A stretch of 28,947 nucleotides of DNA, taken from contig CAIYTD010000139.1 of assembly GCA_903928955.1 (NCBI GenBank), forward strand, positions 1 to 28,947. The letters run 5' to 3'. The translations under genes and the position numbers were made by a program. Below the pieces are notes generated by a model. That model was not told the origin of the DNA and did not search any database. It saw nothing but the letters and a program-made list of their open reading frames with translations. Positions 25,171 through 28,947 of this stretch are shown here, in pieces. Every line of letters starts with the position of its first letter. The first letter of the stretch is position 1. The stretch is from Oligoflexia bacterium (GTDB lineage: Bacteria; Bdellovibrionota; UBA1018).

Positions 25171-25683
25171 TTATTCTTCGTCTATTTCAGCTACACTGAG
25201 AGCAGCGTCTTCAGTTTCATCCATGTCATGACGTCGATAATCTCCGCGATCATCTCCAAACGCTCGACGTTCAGCATTTCTCTCTTCTCTACGAGCTTCA
25301 CGCTCTTCTTCTCTTCGCTTCGCAGCAGCATGAAAATCAGATCGCTCTTTTCGAAACTGTGGAGCATCAAACTCTTTCTCTAAATTAACACTTAAAAAGC
25401 GCAGAACTTGGTCATTCAGGCGAAGATTCCGCTCGACTTCATGAACGATATCTCCCTTTCCTGTATAAACAAGATAAGTATAGTGCCCACGATTTTCTTT
25501 CGTAATAGGATACGCAAGCTTTCTTTTACCCCAATCTTCAGTCAATACTACTTCACCCTGAAAAGTGGAAATCACTTGAGCTAAACGATCTTGTAGAGCT
25601 TTTAAACTCTCATCTGAAAGTTCTGAGCGCGTAATAAAAGTAGTTTCGTATCCTGAAAGGACTGCAGAAGCTGTATTTGCCAT
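25171..25683 (-). CDS. rpsF: 30S ribosomal protein bS6 with charged C-terminal tail
   Basis: 170 residues, against 95-135 in most bacteria. The S6 core (about 10-110) is clear: YETTFITR, LTEDWGKRKLAYPITKENRG, HYTYLVYTGKGDIV.EVERNLRLND.VLRFLSV. The remaining 60 residues are Arg/Glu-rich (KRREEEREARREERNAERRA) and end in an acidic tail (SVAEIDEE), which recalls the acidic C-terminus that is modified with glutamates by RimK in E. coli; whether that happens here is unknown. First gene of the cluster, with a very strong SD, AAGGAGG. Confidence 0.97.
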   Translation of the reverse strand: MANTASAVLSGYETTFITRSELSDESLKALQDRLAQVISTFQGEVVLTEDWGKRKLAYPITKENRGHYTYLVYTGKGDIVHEVERNLRLNDQVLRFLSVNLEKEFDAPQFRKERSDFHAAAKRREEEREARREERNAERRAFGDDRGDYRRHDMDETEDAALSVAEIDEE

Positions 25684-25799
25684 AATTCCTCCTTATGGAT
25701 GATGGACTTAGTCCAAAAGCCCGGAACTTCTATTTTGAGTTCTGAGCAAGGGAGCAAGGTTTAAGGCCTTCTACCATGAGTCCCCACTAGAGACAAGAC
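25684..25799 (-). promoter_or_regulatory. rpsF leader: candidate promoter and possible S6:S18 autoregulatory element
   Basis: The 116-base gap between tatC and rpsF. On the minus strand TTGTCT (25791-25796), 17 bases, then TAGAAG (25768-25773) form a plausible sigma-70 promoter, each box matching the consensus at four of six positions. The transcript would have a leader of about 75 bases. This contains GUUCCGGGC followed by a hairpin GGAC-UAA-GUCC, then the SD. GUUC could instead pair with GGAC, leaving CCG in the loop. Many bacteria carry an S6:S18-binding structure with a conserved CCG just here, so this is a candidate, not a proven match. Confidence 0.38.
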
Positions 25800-26591
25800 T
25801 TATGGTTTAGAACGGCCTTCTAGAGGATGCGAACTTTTCTCTGTAGATTCGTGTTTGAGCCTTTTAGAAGCAATGAAATGCACTACCCATAGCGCTGCCT
25901 CATAAAGCAAAACAAGGGGTACTCCTAAAATCAGCATCGAAATCGCATCCGGAGGTGCAAAAAGAGCAGCTAAAAGGGTAATCGCAAGAATAGCTGTACG
26001 TCTATGCCGCCGCAAAAAAGGAGCATCTACAACTCCTAAAAATCCTAAAAAACAAATCAGAACAGGCAATTCAAAAGCGAGGCCAAAAAGCAAAAGGAGC
26101 TTCAAACAGGTTCCATAATAAGAATCAATAGTCAAAAGAGGTACATCTGACGGGCCTCCATAAGTGACAAAATATTTAAAACCCACGGGGAATAGTACAA
26201 AATAAGCAAAACAGCCGCCCCCTACAAAAAACGCTACTGTAGATAAAACAAAGGGTAATGCAAATTTTCGTTCTCTCGGATAAAGACCAGGAACAATAAA
26301 TTTCCAAACTTCGTAAAAATAATAGGGAGAAAATAAAAAAATAGAAGCATATCCAGCTATTTTTAGATGAACCATAAAATTTTCAAAAAGATTTGTAAAA
26401 TATAGCTTTCTCTGATCAAGGGGCATCACATCAAATAGTGGTTTTCTCAATACTCCTAAAATCGGGTCTGCTATAAAATAGCAGGCAATAAACCCAAGAA
26501 CGAAAACAAGAAGGCATCTCATCAAACGAGCCCTCAGTTCGTCGAAATGTTCATAGAAGCTCATATTGCGTGTTGAATTTTGTTGTGACAT
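25800..26591 (-). CDS. tatC: Twin-arginine translocase subunit TatC
   Basis: Inner-membrane receptor for twin-arginine signal peptides; 263 residues with six membrane helices. Family marks are FYEHFDELRARL at the N-terminus, P....K conversion region before FTNLFENFMVHLK, and SPYYFYEVWKFIVPGLYPRERK with the conserved Glu and Pro. FELPVLICFLGFLGVV and ALFAPPDAISMLILGVPLVL are the last two helix pairs. The C-terminal 30 residues are polar. The first ATG (26591) and a second at MSFYEH (9 codons later) both lack an SD. tatA and tatB are not in the window. Divergent from the cyclophilin gene with 46 bases between. Confidence 0.96.
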   Translation of the reverse strand: MSQQNSTRNMSFYEHFDELRARLMRCLLVFVLGFIACYFIADPILGVLRKPLFDVMPLDQRKLYFTNLFENFMVHLKIAGYASIFLFSPYYFYEVWKFIVPGLYPRERKFALPFVLSTVAFFVGGGCFAYFVLFPVGFKYFVTYGGPSDVPLLTIDSYYGTCLKLLLLFGLAFELPVLICFLGFLGVVDAPFLRRHRRTAILAITLLAALFAPPDAISMLILGVPLVLLYEAALWVVHFIASKRLKHESTEKSSHPLEGRSKP

Positions 26592-26637
26592 GGTTCGTAG
26601 AGGGTAATATTTGCTGAGTCGAAGGAGATGTCAACTT

Positions 26638-27312
26638 ATGCGTGCATGGCTTCTCGTATTGTTTGGAATCATCATATCGGGCTTGATCGTATCGGGCGTT
26701 ATTTATACTCAGTCTAGCGAAAAAACTCCCTTTCCCCCCTCTATTTCAACTTTTCGATCATCTGAGACTCATTCTCTGTCGGAAAACCAAAATGCTTTAC
26801 TTCATTCTTCTCCCAGTCCAGTAAGCATATCAACTACGCCAATTTTGAATCCAAGCCCAGACCTCACTGCAGACATCAATGGCTTATCTAAAGCCACGGC
26901 GATTATGACAACAAAAGAAGGGGTGATTAAATTCAAGTTTTATTCCAATGACGCTCCTAAAACAGTAAAAAGAATCCTAGAACTCATTCACAAAGGATTT
27001 TATTCTGGTCTTACTTTTCACCGAGTCATTCCAGGCTTTATTATTCAAGGAGGCGATCCCCTTGGAAATGGGACTGGTGGAAGCGGCCAAAAACTAGATG
27101 CAGAGTTCAATGGTCACAAACATATCGAAGGAGCTGTTGCAATGGCTCGAGCAGCCGACCCGAATTCAGCAGATTCACAGTTTTATATTTCACTCGGCAC
27201 CCATCCTCATTTAGACCGAAACTATACAGTATTTGGACAAGTGATTGAAGGCTTTGATGTTGCGAAAAAAATAAAGATAGGTGACAAAATATCGAGTATT
27301 ATAGTTCAGTAA
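26638..27312 (+). CDS. Membrane-anchored cyclophilin-type peptidyl-prolyl isomerase
   Basis: Cis-trans isomerase of peptidyl-proline bonds, 224 residues. An uncleaved-looking N-terminal helix (about 3-22) is followed by a Ser/Thr/Pro-rich linker (25-80) and the cyclophilin domain (about 85-223). Active-site residues are visible in FHRVIPGFIIQGGDP (127-141, Arg and Phe) and SQFYIS (180-185). The Trp found in human cyclophilin A is replaced around HLDRNYTVFG, as in many bacterial enzymes. The catalytic domain should lie outside the cytoplasm, where it could help fold envelope proteins. ATG 26638 is chosen because GAAGGAG lies 10 bases upstream; the frame extends to a TTG at 26611. Confidence 0.93.
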   Translation: MRAWLLVLFGIIISGLIVSGVIYTQSSEKTPFPPSISTFRSSETHSLSENQNALLHSSPSPVSISTTPILNPSPDLTADINGLSKATAIMTTKEGVIKFKFYSNDAPKTVKRILELIHKGFYSGLTFHRVIPGFIIQGGDPLGNGTGGSGQKLDAEFNGHKHIEGAVAMARAADPNSADSQFYISLGTHPHLDRNYTVFGQVIEGFDVAKKIKIGDKISSIIVQ

Positions 27313-27322
27313 TCCATTACTG
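27307..27322. repeat. Palindrome covering two convergent stop codons
   Basis: CAGTAAT, two bases, ATTACTG: a perfect 7-bp inverted repeat. It contains the TAA of the cyclophilin gene (27310-27312) and the TAA of the convergent gene (minus strand, 27317-27319). The stem has few G/C pairs and no T-run follows on either strand, so it is at best a weak bidirectional terminator. Confidence 0.45.
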
Positions 27323-27928
27323 CCAATCCTTCTTAAGTGTTTCGTTAGGTAAAATGCCAGCCTCTTGAAGCGCTTTAGCTGCTCGCTCACTTCTAGTCCT
27401 CATCCAAAGTTCATACATGCGAAGAATATCTTTTTCTGTACGAGGAGCAGTCTTATCGCTGACTTGAGCCAGAACTTCAACCAGATCTCCAAACTTTTGA
27501 GCGAGCTCAAGATACAAAGATCGTAAGATTTCTTCTTCTGCTCGAGATGCTACTTGCTGATAAGCAGTCCCTCCCATGTCTATGTAATATTCTATATCTA
27601 CTAATTTACGATTCAAACTATCCTGAAAAAAACCAGCAACATACAATGATACATCTCCAATATGACGGAATAAAATACTTTGAGCTTTCGGCTGAGGTTG
27701 CTCCAGAGCTTCTTTGAGCAACACAGCTAGGGGCTCATCGCGAACTTCTCCTTCGGGTCCCCTAGAATAAAGACGATCGGTTGTCATAAATTGATTTAAT
27801 AAATTAACTAAATAAAATTCTGTTTCAGGTTTTGTTGAAACCTTTTGCTTTCCCAAAGCTTCTATGACCAATTCTCGGAAATAATCTTGTGGCTGAGACA
27901 CTAATGTTAATGGTGGTTTACCCCTCAT
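27317..27928 (-). CDS. Conserved helical protein of unknown function
   Basis: 203 residues, soluble, no signal peptide, no cysteines, apparently all-helical. The pattern is reminiscent of an uncharacterised family found in myxobacteria and Bdellovibrio-like bacteria: FRELV.EAL...V...PETEFYLVNLL.QF, then LRHIGD-type ILFRHIGDVSLYVAGFF, DSLNRKLVDIEYYIDMGG.AY, and a C-terminal LAQKFGDLVEVLAQVS. I know no function. ATG start with SD AGGAA. It converges on the cyclophilin gene with 4 bases between and diverges from the exported protein gene at 28134. It may be a monocistronic housekeeping gene. Confidence 0.8.
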   Translation of the reverse strand: MRGKPPLTLVSQPQDYFRELVIEALGKQKVSTKPETEFYLVNLLNQFMTTDRLYSRGPEGEVRDEPLAVLLKEALEQPQPKAQSILFRHIGDVSLYVAGFFQDSLNRKLVDIEYYIDMGGTAYQQVASRAEEEILRSLYLELAQKFGDLVEVLAQVSDKTAPRTEKDILRMYELWMRTRSERAAKALQEAGILPNETLKKDWQ

Positions 27929-28133
27929 ATTAATTCCTACTTCCTACAATCCATGGATTCAAAAAATTTGACTCACTTAACCAGAGCATTTTACACAGGT
28001 AATACATTTCACTCCCCTCTCATTCTATGTTAGTCTCATCTTTTGTACTGTCAAATCAGCAGATGTCATGGACGACTCAGTAGAATCCACGTACACTCAA
28101 ACTGCTGATAAAGTGGAGGATTCACAAATAGCC
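27929..28133. other. Divergent intergenic region, possible promoters
   Basis: About 200 bases between two divergent genes. TTGACT (27968-27973) is a good -35 candidate for the plus-strand gene, but the hexamer at 17 bases (TTACAC) is a poor -10. TATGTT (28026-28031) resembles a -10 box without a -35. The frame of the exported protein is open from ATG 28068, so part of this stretch could be coding if that start is used. No RNA gene or repeat is seen. Confidence 0.3.
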
Positions 28134-28757
28134 ATGTACCGTATATTTTTTACTTTCATCACACTTTTTACCTGTTTGAATACGGCCTGGCCTAAAACTA
28201 CGCCTCAAACAGAAATTCATGTCATCCTTTTAGGACAACCCTGTCTTCTTTTGGGGCCCTATGATGAACCCACCCTAAAAGCCATTCATGGGATTGGTCC
28301 TGCACAGATTTATCCCAATCTTTCCGTTTCGAATTTCACAGTATCTACCGAGCAAGCCCAAAAAACTTTAGATAAAATTCGAGGAATGAATAGCCTTCCC
28401 TCTAGCTTGGATAGATATAGAGAAAAACTAGGAAAGAGACTCACAGGTCAAATCGCTTTCTTAAGTACGATAGAAACTACTCAAAAAGCCCACAACAGTT
28501 CAAACCTGTCTCAAGTAGCTAAAAAATTCCTAAAAAATCAGGACTTGATCGCTTTTGAAAAATTATTAAAAAAAATTAATTTACCTCAGAAAAATACTTC
28601 TTCATTTATGGAATCGATGGACCAGATTTTTGATTTCTATAACGATAGAATTGAACCCGATCCAGAAGAAGAATTTCACCGAGCTATCAAAAGAATGAAT
28701 GTCCAGTATACATGCTCTTTTGAAGAGACCGAAGAAAGCACAGGAAATTCAGAGTGA
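28134..28757 (+). CDS. Exported protein of unknown function
   Basis: 207 residues from ATG 28134. This start is preferred because it opens directly with a signal peptide (MYRIFFTFITLFTCLNTAWP), and GGAGG lies 14 bases upstream, rather far. ATG 28068 would add 22 polar residues before it. The mature protein has a short strand region (EIHVILLGQPCLLLGPYDEP), a segment LKAIHGIGPAQIYPN, then long helical stretches rich in Lys/Gln and an acidic end with one further Cys (YTCSFEE). No family recognised. GQPCLLLGP with the distant Cys could form a disulphide in the periplasm. It is followed after 31 bases by a lipoprotein gene, likely in one operon. Confidence 0.7.
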   Translation: MYRIFFTFITLFTCLNTAWPKTTPQTEIHVILLGQPCLLLGPYDEPTLKAIHGIGPAQIYPNLSVSNFTVSTEQAQKTLDKIRGMNSLPSSLDRYREKLGKRLTGQIAFLSTIETTQKAHNSSNLSQVAKKFLKNQDLIAFEKLLKKINLPQKNTSSFMESMDQIFDFYNDRIEPDPEEEFHRAIKRMNVQYTCSFEETEESTGNSE

Positions 28758-28788
28758 CTCGCTTTTGAGCTTCTGTTAAAGAGGGCTC

Positions 28789-28947
28789 ATGAATTTCATT
28801 TTCTTAATACTGTCTCTTTCTTTCTTCCACTCAGGATGCGGGGCAAAAACCCCTGAAGTCATGCCTCCTGCACCAAAAAACGAAATCACTGGAAAATGGA
28901 AAGTAGACGTAATCCAAGCGGGATCTAATCAGCGCTTCCTCTTTCTC
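28789..28947 (+). CDS. Lipoprotein, N-terminal part, 3' end outside window
   Basis: 53 codons run off the right edge. The N-terminus is a clear lipoprotein signal: MNFIFLILSLSFFHSGC with lipobox HSGC, followed by a Pro-rich linker (KTPEVMPPAPKN) and the beginning of a beta strand domain (ITGKWKVDVI). GAGGG at 28781 is the SD, rather close to the ATG. The G.W.V start would fit a lipocalin-like or other small beta-barrel fold, but too little is visible to say. Confidence 0.72.
   Translation, partial: MNFIFLILSLSFFHSGCGAKTPEVMPPAPKNEITGKWKVDVIQAGSNQRFLFL

Noticed and set aside
1..28947. CRISPR arrays, tRNA or rRNA genes, IS elements, phage genes
   Set aside because: No regularly spaced repeats, no cloverleaf-like sequence in the short gaps, and no transposase, integrase or phage-like reading frame.

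Overview
The window is an AT-rich (about 40% GC by eye), densely packed bacterial chromosome segment. The gene content points to a member of the Bdellovibrionota or a related delta-type Gram-negative lineage. The signs are a pilin of the deltaproteobacterial kind beside pilB-pilT-pilC, a complete moxR/bat aerotolerance-type operon, a very large lipoprotein, a type III glutamine synthetase, an orphan ParA, and many lipoproteins or secreted proteins of unknown family. This placement is an inference; no rRNA or other marker settles it. I see no phage, IS element, CRISPR array, rRNA or tRNA.

Layout from left to right: (1) 1-4487, type IV pili: the 3' end of a pilin gene on the plus strand meets pilC head-on, with the two stop codons abutting; pilB-pilT-pilC read as a minus-strand operon. 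(2) 4536-5950, ribF behind a small YkgJ-type cysteine-cluster protein. (3) 6070-7130, plus strand, an orphan ParA ATPase with an overlapping 58-codon basic protein that has its own Shine-Dalgarno (SD) sequence. (4) 7137-21552, one long minus-strand block: giant lipoprotein, moxR, a DUF58 VWA-like protein, a membrane protein resembling DUF4381, batA, a batB-batC fusion, batD, then glnN. Several genes overlap or lie within 20 bases of each other. (5) 21590-21932, a broken plus-strand gene resembling a phasin, with an A10 tract at the frameshift. (6) 21862-26591, minus strand, the classical rpsF-rpsR-DUF2232-rplI-dnaB cluster preceded by tatC. (7) 26638-28947, a membrane-anchored cyclophilin on plus, a conserved helical protein of unknown function on minus, and two exported proteins of unknown function on plus, the last running off the edge.

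Functional links: pilB, pilT and pilC encode the extension motor, retraction motor and platform of one pilus machine, probably working on the adjacent pilin. MoxR and the Bat proteins form an AAA+ ATPase plus VWA membrane complex linked in other bacteria to envelope stress and aerotolerance. Here the operon begins with a roughly 1500-residue lipoprotein, the least explained part of the window. The rpsF cluster couples two ribosomal proteins that bind each other (S6 and S18), L9 and the replicative helicase.

Most promising leads: the ParA/58-aa pair, the giant lipoprotein tied to moxR-bat, and the phasin-like locus with a homopolymer frameshift. No overtly new defence or mobile system is visible.
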